Below are positions 6,454-15,969 of a stretch of 40,970 nt of DNA, piece by piece. The notes below the pieces were generated by a model. The model was not told where the DNA came from. It did no database searches and saw nothing but the letters and a program-made list of their open reading frames with translations. Within the stretch, counting starts at the first letter, position 1; the number at the start of each line of letters is the position of its first letter. The stretch lies in assembly GCA_017619445.1 (NCBI GenBank), contig JAFZSI010000064.1, forward strand, positions 1 to 40,970, read 5' to 3'. Source of the stretch: Prevotella sp. GTDB taxonomy: Bacteria; Bacteroidota; Bacteroidia; Bacteroidales; Bacteroidaceae. Position numbers and translations under genes: made by a program.

Positions 6454-9105
6454 TTAGAACTCTTGTCCGAGAATGAAGTGGAAATGGCTTCCGCCCTTGC
6501 TTCCAAACACCTTGTCGAAACCGTAGGCCCAGTCAATACCCATCAGACCCACCATAGGCAGGAAGATACGCACACCTACACCTGCTGAGCGTTTCATGTT
6601 GAACGGATTGAAATCCTTCGTATCAGCCCAGGCGTTACCAGCCTCAGCAAAACCAAGGCCGTAGATAGTGGTGTTGCCGAGCATGAGCGGATAGCGCAGT
6701 TCGAGGGTGAAGCGGTCGTAGGCATAGCCAGAGGAGCCCCAGGGAGTGAGCGAACCGTTTTCGTAACCGCGCAGGCCGATGGTTTCCTCGGCGTAGCCTG
6801 TGGAGTAGCCGCTCATGCCGTCACCACCCACGTAGAATGTTTCGAACGGCGATTTCTTGTGCTTGTTGAACGAACCGAGCAGTCCCAGTTCTATGCGTGT
6901 CATCAGCACGAAACATTTCTGTCCGCCAGAGAGTGCGGTGTAGGTTTTTGCCTTGAATTTCCATTTGTGGTATTCAATCCAGCGGTATTTCTCTCTCAGC
7001 TCGTCGTTGTATGTGGGCGACTGGCTGTTGGTGGCCAGTTTGGAATAGTCTTTGCCGTCCCATTTCGACCAAGGCGGGGTAACTGTTACTGATGCCATGA
7101 ATTCGGAACCGTTGCGCGGGAACAGCGGGTTGTCGGTTGACTGGCGCGAGAGGCTGAGGCTCAGGTTGAGGTTGTTGCTCGTTCCGTTGGAGAAAAGGAA
7201 ATAGTAGCTCCAGTTCTTGATGATGTAACGTTGGTAGCCGAGCTGCATGGAGAGTTGGAAATAGTCGTCGGGCCAGCGCAGGCGCTTTCCCCATCCCAAG
7301 CTGACACCCACAAGTTTGATGTACTTGTCGGGGTCGTAATAGCTTTCGTAGTTGTTGTAACCGTAACCATAGGAGCTCATGCCGTACATATAGTTCAGGT
7401 AGTTGTTCTGCCATGCACTATTGTAGTACGTGCTCGATACGTCGCTCTGTTTACTGTAGTAAGCACCGATACTGAACTGAATGGGGCGTTTGCCTCCAAA
7501 CCATCCTGTTGAGTATGAGATACTTGTGTTGTTGTAGTAGCGTCCGTTGGTCTGGTAGCCAAGGTTGAGAACTTCGCCATCGCCGATGGGCATGATGCCT
7601 CGGTGCAGTTTGTTCTTGCCGAGCAGGTTGGCCATTGAGAAGTTGTTCAGCTTGAGGCCAATGCGTCCGATGACACCAGTCTGTCCCCATCCAAGTGAGA
7701 ACTCAATCTGGTCGTTTGATTTCTGCTCCAGGTTCCAGTCAATGTTCACTGTGCCGTCCTCATAATTGGGCTTGATGTCGGGTGTGATTTTCTCCGGGTC
7801 GAAATGTCCCATTGATGCCAGATCGCGCATGGTTCGTGTGATGGCCTCTTTGGAGAACAGGTCGCCTGGTTTGGTGCGCATTTCGCGTCGCACCACGTTC
7901 TCATACAGGCGGTCGTTACCGTTGATGCGTACACGGCTGAGATAGGCTTGCTGGTTCTCAACGATTCTTATCTCCATGTCAATAGAGTCGCCAACGATGT
8001 TGACTTCAGTTGGCTCCACGCTCGAGAACACGTATCCGTGGTTGTAGTACAGATTGCCCACCGACTCTTCATCACCGTCTGAGCGGAGACGTTTGTTGAT
8101 GGTTTTCTGGTTATACACATCACCTTTCTTCATGCCAAGAACATCGTTCAGTCCTTTCATGTTTCCTATGCTGTAGGTGGGATAAACGGTATTTCCCACC
8201 CAGGTGATGTTGCGCAGATAGTAGCGTTTTCCTTCGTCCACCTTGATGGAGATGTTGACGTGTTTGTCGTCGAAGTTCCACACGCTGTCCTCCACGATGG
8301 TGGCATCGCGATAACCGTATTCGTTGTATTTCTCAATAAGGTTTTGCTTGTCTTTCTTCCAGCGTTCCGGGGTAAACTTCTTAGCCTTGAGGAAGCTGCC
8401 AAGTTTGCCTGCCTCATGTGTCTTGGCGAAAGCGCCTTTTCTGAACAGTCCACCTTTGATTTTCGATTCCGAGAGCGCCTCGTTTCCGTAAATCCAGATG
8501 TACTTCACCTTCATCTTCTCTTTCTTATCGACAATGACATCGAGAATCACCTGGTTTTTGCCTGTCACGTCGTCGCGCTGCACAATGTCAATCTCGGCGT
8601 TGTTGAAACCTTTGTCGTCGAAATACTTTTTAGCCAGAATTTTGGCGCGGTCGATGACGTTAGGATGCAGGCTCATGCCTTTCACCATGCCCAGTTTTTC
8701 TTCCATGTCCTCGCGTTCCGACTTTTTGAGTCCAATGTAGTTAATGGATGAAACCTTTGGGCGGGTGGCCAGGAAGATGTGCAGATAGACCTTGTCGCCG
8801 ATGAGCGAATCGACGGCAATAGACACTTTCGAGAACAGTCCGTGTTTCCAGTAGCGTTTCACGGCTTCGGTGACAGCAGTACCAGGAATTTCGATGGGGT
8901 CGCCCACGGAGAGTTTCGAGATGCTGGTGAGCATATAGTCCTCATAGCCTTCAACGCCCGACACGGCAATGCCTGCCAGTGTTCCCGTTATAGGAGTACC
9001 GGCATAGGATATTTCTGGATTTACAATTTTCTCTTGTGCGCAGAGGGGTGTCATGAACAACAGGCACTGCGCCGTCAGCACGCATAGCAGCATGTTGACG
9101 CGCAT
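6454..9105 (-). CDS. bamA: Outer-membrane protein assembly factor BamA
   Basis: BamA (883 residues) inserts beta-barrel proteins into the outer membrane. After a signal peptide ending FMTPLCA before Gln come POTRA domains (about residues 35-430, with repeated KVSSINYIGL and YLSRVRINGN-type strands), then the 16-strand barrel. The loop-6 motif appears as GLRGYENG, and the chain ends HFHFILGQEF with the C-terminal aromatic expected of barrels. A Tyr/Asn-rich loop (GMSSYGYGYNNYESYYDPD, about 7320-7400) is a notable surface insertion. The start at 9105 is chosen because AAGGTG lies nine bases upstream and it gives a clean signal peptide; 9138 is an alternative. Confidence 0.93.
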   Translation of the reverse strand: MRVNMLLCVLTAQCLLFMTPLCAQEKIVNPEISYAGTPITGTLAGIAVSGVEGYEDYMLTSISKLSVGDPIEIPGTAVTEAVKRYWKHGLFSKVSIAVDSLIGDKVYLHIFLATRPKVSSINYIGLKKSEREDMEEKLGMVKGMSLHPNVIDRAKILAKKYFDDKGFNNAEIDIVQRDDVTGKNQVILDVIVDKKEKMKVKYIWIYGNEALSESKIKGGLFRKGAFAKTHEAGKLGSFLKAKKFTPERWKKDKQNLIEKYNEYGYRDATIVEDSVWNFDDKHVNISIKVDEGKRYYLRNITWVGNTVYPTYSIGNMKGLNDVLGMKKGDVYNQKTINKRLRSDGDEESVGNLYYNHGYVFSSVEPTEVNIVGDSIDMEIRIVENQQAYLSRVRINGNDRLYENVVRREMRTKPGDLFSKEAITRTMRDLASMGHFDPEKITPDIKPNYEDGTVNIDWNLEQKSNDQIEFSLGWGQTGVIGRIGLKLNNFSMANLLGKNKLHRGIMPIGDGEVLNLGYQTNGRYYNNTSISYSTGWFGGKRPIQFSIGAYYSKQSDVSSTYYNSAWQNNYLNYMYGMSSYGYGYNNYESYYDPDKYIKLVGVSLGWGKRLRWPDDYFQLSMQLGYQRYIIKNWSYYFLFSNGTSNNLNLSLSLSRQSTDNPLFPRNGSEFMASVTVTPPWSKWDGKDYSKLATNSQSPTYNDELREKYRWIEYHKWKFKAKTYTALSGGQKCFVLMTRIELGLLGSFNKHKKSPFETFYVGGDGMSGYSTGYAEETIGLRGYENGSLTPWGSSGYAYDRFTLELRYPLMLGNTTIYGLGFAEAGNAWADTKDFNPFNMKRSAGVGVRIFLPMVGLMGIDWAYGFDKVFGSKGGSHFHFILGQEF

Positions 9106-9178
9106 CCCTCTTTTCACCTTATTATATATTATATTCATTTTCAGATTTAGCATTGTTCTCAAAAGATTATTTGCCACC

Positions 9179-9955
9179 CTATTGCTCTGTTTCCACTTGT
9201 GCCTCGGTTTTCCCGAACCGGCGCTGTCTGTTCTGGAAGTCGGCGATGGCCTTGTGCAGGTCGTCTTCGGAGAAGTCGGGCCAGAAAGTGTCGCAGAAAT
9301 ACAATTCGGTATAGGCAATCTGCCAGAGCAGATAGTTGCTGATGCGCAGTTCTCCTCCTGTCCGTATGAGCAGGTCGGGGTCAGGCATGTCGCGTGTTGC
9401 CAGGTGCTGGCTGATGGTCTCTTCCGTGATGTCTTCTGCCCGTATGCCTCCTGTTTTCCAGTTCTTGAGGATGTTCTCAGGGAGTTCCTGCATATCGTGC
9501 ACCTCATTTACAATCTGGCGCACGGCCTCGGTGATTTCCCAGCGGCTGGAGTAGCTCAAGGCCACCACCACAGTCATCCGCTCGAAGTGTGCCGTATGGT
9601 CAATCAGTTGCTGCACACCCTCTCGCACATCGTCTGGCAGCCGGTTCAAGTCGCCGATGGCACGGAAACGTACCTGGTTTTTCACAAAAATCTCCTCTTC
9701 GAGCGACGAGAGCACCAGTCCCATGAGAGCCGACACCTCATCGGCGGGCCTGTTCCAGTTTTCGGTTGAGAAAGTGTAGAGTGTCAGGTATTTCACACCC
9801 AGTTTCACGCATTCGGTAGTAATCCGGCGCACGGTTTCCACGCCAGCCTTGTGGCCTTCTGTCCGTTCCAGGTTGCGTTCCATGGCCCATCTGCCGTTGC
9901 CGTCCATGATGATGGCAATGTGCCGGGGTATCCGTTGCATGTCTATTGTTGTCAT
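9179..9955 (-). CDS. uppS: Undecaprenyl diphosphate synthase (isoprenyl transferase)
   Basis: UppS (258 residues) condenses isopentenyl diphosphate onto farnesyl diphosphate in cis configuration to make the C55 lipid carrier for peptidoglycan and surface polysaccharides. The catalytic block [14 protein letters not shown] contains the essential Asp, followed by [24 protein letters not shown] and the C-terminal [20 protein letters not shown] with WPDFSEDDL. The start at 9955 ([10 protein letters not shown]) gives the usual short leader; 9940 is possible. It lies 50 nt after porG and 73 nt before bamA and is almost certainly co-transcribed with them. Confidence 0.96.
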   Translation of the reverse strand: MTTIDMQRIPRHIAIIMDGNGRWAMERNLERTEGHKAGVETVRRITTECVKLGVKYLTLYTFSTENWNRPADEVSALMGLVLSSLEEEIFVKNQVRFRAIGDLNRLPDDVREGVQQLIDHTAHFERMTVVVALSYSSRWEITEAVRQIVNEVHDMQELPENILKNWKTGGIRAEDITEETISQHLATRDMPDPDLLIRTGGELRISNYLLWQIAYTELYFCDTFWPDFSEDDLHKAIADFQNRQRRFGKTEAQVETEQ

Positions 9956-10005
9956 ATCTGTGATTGTTGCTTTGTTGTTCTGATGCCCGTGGGTTCTTTC
10001 GGTCT

Positions 10006-10725
10006 TCACTCGTCCGCGTTGTGGCATGTCACGCATTTGGGCGAGAAACTGTAGGTGAGCGACAGTTGCAGGGCCATATATCCGTCTTTGTTCTTGAATG
10101 CTCCCGACGACGCGATGCCGTAAGGATCCACCACCCCGTCGAGCTTGTCGCTGAGCGTGAAGTGTGCGGCCCATTCCAGTCCAAGATTCAGCCGGTCGCC
10201 GATTTTCATTTTCACGCCTACACCAATAGGGAAGTTGGCCGTGAACACATTCTTTGAACCGCCAGTTACAAAAGTTCCACCTACGCCCAGAAACACGAAG
10301 GGCGCCACGCGCTTAGCGCCGCGGTAGTCGTGCCCCGTGCCATAGGGCAGGAAGTTGTACTCATAGGTGACACCAGCCTCAATCAGGTTGTTGCTGAACG
10401 AGTGGTAGCCGCCTTCCAGGGCGGGGTAGTAGGTCTTTGCGTCGTTCGAACTGCCCTTGAGCATTCCGTAGGTGATGTTGCCACGCAGGGCCATCCACGG
10501 GCTGATGACTCGTCTGAGCAGCAGCGAGCCCATGGGTTGCAGGTTCTTTGTGATATTGCCGTTGAAGTCACCCTGATAGCTTATCAGTCCTGCCGCGCCG
10601 CCAAACTCCATGCGGTATTCCACATCGTCCTGGGCTTTCGCGCTGAGCACCGACAGGTGGAATGCGACAAGTGCCAGCAGGGCTCTTGTCATCCAACGTT
10701 TCGCTATCGGCATTTCACACATCAT
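10006..10725 (-). CDS. porG: PorG-like outer-membrane beta-barrel protein (DUF6089)
   Basis: A 239-residue protein with signal peptide ending VLSAKA before Gln, then about eight amphipathic strands ([62 protein letters not shown]). It sits directly before uppS, bamA and ompH, the same order as porG in Porphyromonas gingivalis, where PorG takes part in type IX secretion. Both the DUF6089 look and the synteny support this. The C-terminal CVTCHNADE is unusual: a cysteine pair (CxxCH) that superficially resembles a haem site but stands alone. Starts at 10722 or 10713 are also possible. Confidence 0.78.
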   Translation of the reverse strand: MMCEMPIAKRWMTRALLALVAFHLSVLSAKAQDDVEYRMEFGGAAGLISYQGDFNGNITKNLQPMGSLLLRRVISPWMALRGNITYGMLKGSSNDAKTYYPALEGGYHSFSNNLIEAGVTYEYNFLPYGTGHDYRGAKRVAPFVFLGVGGTFVTGGSKNVFTANFPIGVGVKMKIGDRLNLGLEWAAHFTLSDKLDGVVDPYGIASSGAFKNKDGYMALQLSLTYSFSPKCVTCHNADE

Positions 10726-10757
10726 TCCCAACTCTTTTCTGCTTTGCGGGCACCCCG

Positions 10758-12185
10758 TTAGTTCTGCGTCTGAGTGAATCCGCCCTGTTTGCCGCACCAA
10801 ATCTGTCCGCTCTCGCCGCAAACCATCCATAGCTGGCCTGCGTTGTCGGCGGTCATGGCAAAGACATTGTTGCTGACAAATCCGGCGGGCAGCACGAAGT
10901 TGCTGTTGCTCTTCCAGTTGATGCCGCCGTCTTCGCTCACGAAAATCTTCGAGAACGCATCCACATTGCAGCCGCCAATGCCCTTGCCGCCCACGGCCAC
11001 AATCAAGTCGCCGCAAAGGGCTGCCGAGAGGCTTTGCAAGCGGGGCAAGGGGCAGGTGCTCTCAGTCTGGTTGATGGCATACCACGGCGACAGCACGTCG
11101 GCTGCATCCACTTTCTTGCACCACACCTGTGCGGTCTCGTCGGTGGGATATGCCGTTACGTTGCGGTTGCCCACCAGCAGCAGTTGCAGCACGTCGGTGT
11201 TGGTTCTTGAGGTGATGGTCAGGCTGCTGATGTCTTCCGTTGGCAGCAGCCGAGTGTCGTTGTCGGTCATTTCTGCCGTCCACGTCAGTCCGTAGTCATC
11301 CGATGCAATCAGGTTGCCGTCGGTGCTGATGGCCAGGATGTTGTTGTTGCAGGCACCCACTAAACAGACAACGCCCTCGTTGTTGCGTTCCGTGAGGGTG
11401 TTGTGTGTCAGGGCTCCACTTTCAGCCGATTCAAAAATGTGCAGCTTATTGCCTTCCACCACAAACAGCTTCTTGCCGTCAGAGGCAATCTTGCCAGTCA
11501 CATCGCCCTCGAAACGGGCCGTCACATAGCTGTCGTTAGCGGTGGAGGTGCCCGCGCTGGCGCGCAGCACATCCATCATAAACGTTTGTCCGTCGGCCTC
11601 AAGACCAAAGGCGAACACGCGGCTGCCCAATGAGGCCATGCGCAGGCGGCTGGCCTGTGCCAGGCGCTCGTTGTTCCTCACCATCTGTTGCCACACCACC
11701 GGTTCACCCTCCTGCTGCTTCACGTTGACGCGCACCGTGTAGTCGCGATATTTGTTGCCGCTGTTCGACACCACGCGCAGCGTGCGCGGCACCGAGAAGT
11801 CGAGCGAGTCGGTTTCGCTGACATACTTCAGCGAGTCGTTGTCAATGTTCATTATCAGCACCGTGCCGCTGTTCTTGCTGGCAATGGTGCAGAGCAGATG
11901 CTTGGCGTCGCAGCCCACGGGCAGCGAGTCGGCATTGTAAATCTCATGCTTCAGCTGGTCAATGTAGAACTTGTAGTTGCTGCCCACCAGCACTTTCTTA
12001 TAGACGCTGTCGGCACCCGACTTCGAAAGGGTGTGAACATACTGGTTCACGTTGCCCAATACGAACGAGGTCACGGCCGTGTCGTCGGAGTAAGTCACCC
12101 CCTTGTCATCGTCAGATTTCAGGCACGACGTGCAGAGGCTCAGCGCCGAAAGCAATATAGCGAAAGATAATACTATCCTTTTCAT
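10758..12185 (-). CDS. DUF6242-type surface lipoprotein
   Basis: A 475-residue lipoprotein. Its signal peptide ends in the lipobox LCTSC (Cys21), followed by LKSDDDK, an acidic stretch resembling the Bacteroidetes lipoprotein export signal, so surface display is likely. Residues 40-150 look like a beta-sandwich domain. Residues about 170-475 contain repeated blade-like strands with sialidase/BNR-style motifs (SDDYGLTWTAEM, SEDGGINWKSN), suggesting a beta-propeller. It matches the general design of DUF6242 proteins, whose function is unknown. It lies 32 nt before the porG-like gene and is probably the first gene of that transcript. Confidence 0.75.
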   Translation of the reverse strand: MKRIVLSFAILLSALSLCTSCLKSDDDKGVTYSDDTAVTSFVLGNVNQYVHTLSKSGADSVYKKVLVGSNYKFYIDQLKHEIYNADSLPVGCDAKHLLCTIASKNSGTVLIMNIDNDSLKYVSETDSLDFSVPRTLRVVSNSGNKYRDYTVRVNVKQQEGEPVVWQQMVRNNERLAQASRLRMASLGSRVFAFGLEADGQTFMMDVLRASAGTSTANDSYVTARFEGDVTGKIASDGKKLFVVEGNKLHIFESAESGALTHNTLTERNNEGVVCLVGACNNNILAISTDGNLIASDDYGLTWTAEMTDNDTRLLPTEDISSLTITSRTNTDVLQLLLVGNRNVTAYPTDETAQVWCKKVDAADVLSPWYAINQTESTCPLPRLQSLSAALCGDLIVAVGGKGIGGCNVDAFSKIFVSEDGGINWKSNSNFVLPAGFVSNNVFAMTADNAGQLWMVCGESGQIWCGKQGGFTQTQN

Positions 12186-12207
12186 TTCTTTTTTTGGATT
12201 TTGACTG

Positions 12208-12215
12208 CAAAAGTA
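12208..12215 (-). promoter_or_regulatory. Promoter -7 box for the DUF6242 lipoprotein operon
   Basis: On the minus strand the sequence reads TACTTTTG, an exact TAnnTTTG box, 23 nt upstream of the ATG. No good TTTG lies at the expected distance, so support is partial. Confidence 0.45.
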
Positions 12216-12308
12216 ATGAGAATTCCGCAAATACACGCGCTTTTCGCCGTTTTATTATGAAATTATGGTGTAAAACGCCCCTTTTTTAAGTTCTATTAAA
12301 AAAACGAG

Positions 12309-12338
12309 GCCGACATGAATCGCTCATGTCGGCCTCGC
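12309..12338 (-). terminator. Strong intrinsic terminator after the 32-residue peptide gene
   Basis: A perfect stem of about 13 bp (GAGGCCGACATGA with TCATGTCGGCCTC) and a five-base loop are followed on the minus strand by TTTTTTTAATAG. The stop of the small gene is 10 nt upstream. Confidence 0.88.
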
Positions 12339-12348
12339 AGTAAGAATG

Positions 12349-12447
12349 TTAGCGGATGTTGGACTTTGTCAGTGCGACAATGCTGAGGATGGTCATCACG
12401 ACGGCCACAGCCAACACCGCGGTGGTTTCAATGTCTAATAATGTCAT
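12349..12447 (-). CDS. 32-residue single-helix membrane peptide, unknown function
   Basis: A short gene encoding 32 residues. MTLLDIETT is followed by a strongly hydrophobic stretch of about 18 residues (AVLAVAVVMTILSIVAL) and the polar, positively charged end TKSNIR, which looks like one membrane helix. The gene has the sequence GAAGGTAAAAAG before its ATG, a well-formed promoter at 12528-12558 giving a leader of about 70 nt, and a strong terminator 10 nt after the stop, so it appears to be a complete transcription unit. I do not recognise the family. It could be a small membrane regulator or a hydrophobic type I toxin; no antisense promoter is visible. Confidence 0.6.
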   Translation of the reverse strand: MTLLDIETTAVLAVAVVMTILSIVALTKSNIR

Positions 12448-12527
12448 CTTTTTACCTTCAATCTTTAAACTAAACCTAATGTACTGTGTTACCCTATTGA
12501 ATGATGTTATCCTCTTGAAATCTGCTG

Positions 12528-12558
12528 CAAAGGTACAGGTTTTTCCGCTTCCGCGAAA
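12528..12558 (-). promoter_or_regulatory. Promoter of the 32-residue peptide gene
   Basis: On the minus strand TTTC (12555-12558), 19 nt, then TACCTTTG (12528-12535). Only one base departs from the Bacteroidetes consensus. The predicted start near 12521 gives a 5' leader of roughly 70 nt. Confidence 0.6.
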
Positions 12559-12660
12559 CAATTCAACGCTTATTCGGCCCGCAACGCCCCATTTTTTGAT
12601 GTAGGTCAAAACACCGCCGCGCTGGCAATCCACTTCGTCGCCGCATTGCCGGGCGCGAGA

Positions 12661-12818
12661 AAAACAACTCTACACTTTACGCTCAGATTTTCTAGAAAAT
12701 TTATCCGTAAAGTTGTGCTTTGTGATGGTGGAGTTTCAAGTGGTGAAAACAACTCTACACTTTACGCTCAGATTTTCTAGAGAATTCATCCGTAAAGTTG
12801 TGCTTTGTGATTATGGTG
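12661..12818. repeat. Two tandem family B elements, 85-bp period
   Basis: Copies start at 12661 and 12746 and differ at only a few positions over about 70 bp. Each has AAAACAACTCTACACTTTAC, the core CAGATTTTCTAGA, then CCGTAAAGTTGTGCTTTGTG. ACTTTACG and CGTAAAGT form an 8-bp stem (12674-12681 with 12706-12713) around the quasi-palindromic TCTAGA core. Related copies are at 24290-24346 and, inverted, at 33026-33086. Confidence 0.85.
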
Positions 12819-12941
12819 TGTAGTATGGTGAAAACAGCGTTCGGTGTTGCGATGCTTATTTGTCTAATTGTCTAATTGTCAAAACACTCTTTGTCTCTTT
12901 GTCGGAACTCCCTCTCTGTCATCCCTCTGTCGGAAAACAAT

Positions 12942-12971
12942 AATGGCCGCACCCCGAGGGGCACGGCCATT
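12942..12971 (-). terminator. Terminator downstream of pckA
   Basis: AATGGCCG at 12942-12949 pairs with CGGCCATT at 12964-12971, with an inner CCCC/GGGG stem. On the minus strand it is followed by ATTGTTTTC. It lies 30 nt after the pckA stop. Confidence 0.75.
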
Positions 12972-13000
12972 TATTATGCCTGATTGTCAAATGACAACTC

Positions 13001-14614
<1,614 letters not shown>

Positions 14615-14708
14615 AAGTTTACTAAATATTTTTGTTTGTGAATTAATCGTTTCTACCTTAAACAACGAATTTAGCTAATCCATCTATAGTGGCTTCTTAA
14701 ATCGACTG

Positions 14709-14716
14709 CAAAATTA
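14709..14716 (-). promoter_or_regulatory. Promoter -7 box for pckA
   Basis: The minus strand reads TAATTTTG, matching TAnnTTTG, giving a leader of about 85-90 nt before the pckA ATG. The upstream TTTG element is not obvious. Confidence 0.45.
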
Positions 14717-14830
14717 CTCATTTTCAAAGAAACGGCCTAACTTTGCGCACACATTTTTGCGTGTGCATAATTCTTTTTAGGTTAAAGTTTATAAAAACAG
14801 CTATCCGCACAACTCTTTTGTAACGCTGAC

Positions 14831-14864
14831 TTTGCAAATTATTGCAGGGAGTTTTGTATTTTTG
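14831..14864 (+). promoter_or_regulatory. Promoter for upp
   Basis: TTTG at 14831-14834 and TATTTTTG at 14857-14864, spaced by 22 nt, slightly longer than the usual 19-21. The predicted leader before upp is about 290 nt. Confidence 0.5.
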
Positions 14865-14884
14865 CAACGGAAAACCAAAATTGA

Positions 14885-15127
14885 TAATTGAGGTTTGAGG
14901 TTTGAGAGTTGAGATTTTCTTTTTCTCACACAGAGGAACAGAGGAAAAGGAGTAAAAAATCTCTGCAACCTCTGCACCTCTGTGTGAAACCTTAAAGAAT
15001 TGAGGCTTGAGAATTGAGAGTTGAGATTTTCTTTTTCTCACACAGAGGAAAAGAGGGAAAGGAGTAAAAAAATCTCTGCAACCTCTGTACCTCTGTGTGA
15101 GACCTTAAAGAATTGAGGCTTGAGATT
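14885..15127. repeat. 112-bp tandem repeat with family C inverted ends, upp leader
   Basis: Two near-identical units, with TCTCACACAGAGG at 14924 and again at 15036. Each unit closes with CCTCTGTGTGA (14977-14987, 15090-15100) and is linked by TTGAGAATTGAGAGTTGAGA-like sequence. A third partial copy of the linker ends at 15127. The inverted ends could fold into a hairpin about 65 bp across. Confidence 0.85.
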
Positions 15128-15161
15128 TAAATTGTAAATTGTCAAATTGTAAATAAATATC
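15128..15161 (+). promoter_or_regulatory. AT-rich repeat leader directly upstream of upp
   Basis: AAATTGTAAATTGTCAAATT continues through GTAAATAAATATC to the ATG. Almost the same sequence sits just before the Na/phosphate symporter gene (26363-26401). Such unstructured A-rich leaders can favour translation in Bacteroidetes, which rely little on Shine-Dalgarno pairing. Confidence 0.5.
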
Positions 15162-15821
15162 ATGAACATTATTAACTTTGCTGAACAAAACAGCATCCTC
15201 AACCAGTTTATGGCTGAGCTTAGAGACAAGAAATATCAGCAGAATCGCCTGCTGTTCCGTAACAACATCCTGCGCATTGGCGAGCTGATGGCCTACGAAA
15301 TATCGAAGACATTCAACTACAAGCCCAAGACCATCACCACACCGCTCGGAACCATCGACATTCCGCTCTCGAAGGACGACGTGCTGCTGGCCACCGTGCT
15401 GCGCGCCGGACTGCCGTTCCACGAGGGATTCCTCCGTGTGTTCGACCGTGCTCAGTGTGCCTTCGTCTCTGCTTACCGCATGTACACCAACCGCGAGCAC
15501 ACCGAGGTGGGCGTTCATGCCGAATACATGGCCACGCCCAGCATCAAGGGCAAGACGCTCATCATTGCCGACCCCATGCTCGCCACAGGAGGAAGCATGG
15601 CTGCCGCCTATGAGGCCCTGGCCAAGACAGGATCACCGGCTCATGTCCACATTGCCAGTGTCATCGGCACGCCCGAAGGCATCGACGTGGTAAAGAATGC
15701 GTTGCCCGAGGATAAAGCCACCATCTGGTGCGCCGCCATCGACCCGGGCATGAACGAGCACAAGTACATCGTGCCAGGCTTCGGCGACTGCGGTGACCTT
15801 TGTTACGGCGAGAAGCTGTAA
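15162..15821 (+). CDS. upp: Uracil phosphoribosyltransferase
   Basis: Upp (219 residues) converts uracil and PRPP to UMP in pyrimidine salvage. The PRPP-binding loop appears as LIIADPMLATGGSM (about residues 130-143), and the C-terminal uracil-binding region includes the PGFGDCGDLCYG ending expected for the family. VLRAGLPFHEGF and AYRMYTN are also characteristic. It is monocistronic: a bidirectional terminator follows, and the promoter lies about 300 nt upstream across a repeat-rich leader, which is unusually long for such a gene. Confidence 0.95.
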   Translation: MNIINFAEQNSILNQFMAELRDKKYQQNRLLFRNNILRIGELMAYEISKTFNYKPKTITTPLGTIDIPLSKDDVLLATVLRAGLPFHEGFLRVFDRAQCAFVSAYRMYTNREHTEVGVHAEYMATPSIKGKTLIIADPMLATGGSMAAAYEALAKTGSPAHVHIASVIGTPEGIDVVKNALPEDKATIWCAAIDPGMNEHKYIVPGFGDCGDLCYGEKL

Positions 15822-15893
15822 AAGAGCATTGCAAAAAGTAAGGAATTAGGACTTTTGTGCCAACATTTCCTTGTATCGGAAATGTGTTTGGAA

Positions 15894-15940
15894 AAAAAGG
15901 AGTTAAGTGCCCAACAAGGTGGAACGCTTAACTCCTTTTT
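15894..15940. terminator. Bidirectional terminator between upp and the SLC13 transporter
   Basis: AAAAAGGAGTTAAG at 15894-15907 pairs perfectly with CTTAACTCCTTTTT at 15927-15940. The flanking A and T runs let it serve both convergent genes. Confidence 0.88.
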
Positions 15941-15969
15941 ATGCTCTAACTACTTTGTTTGAAACTCGT

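Larger units (their letters stand above)
12448..13000. other. 553-nt non-coding region between pckA and the small peptide gene
   Basis: It holds the small gene's leader and promoter, a tandem pair of family B elements (12661-12818), a short TAATTGTC/CTCTTTGTC low-complexity patch (about 12860-12930) and the pckA terminator. No further gene is supported. Confidence 0.7.
14615..15161. other. 547-nt region between pckA and upp: divergent promoters and repeats
   Basis: It contains the pckA leader and promoter box (14709-14716), a weak GCACAC/GTGTGC stem near 14745-14765, the upp promoter (14831-14864) and a leader of about 290 nt filled by two 112-bp tandem units carrying family C repeats, then an AT-rich repeat directly before upp. 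No gene is supported. Confidence 0.7.

Noticed and set aside
10006-10035. Haem-binding CxxCH at the PorG-like C-terminus
   Set aside because: A single motif at the extreme end of a barrel protein, with no other cytochrome features; probably coincidental.
12448-13000. tRNA or known structured RNA in the large gaps
   Set aside because: I looked for cloverleaf-like patterns in the gaps above 300 nt and saw none; only repeats, promoters and terminators.
14885-15127. Riboswitch in the long upp leader
   Set aside because: The leader is explained by two tandem repeat units; no known aptamer architecture is recognised.
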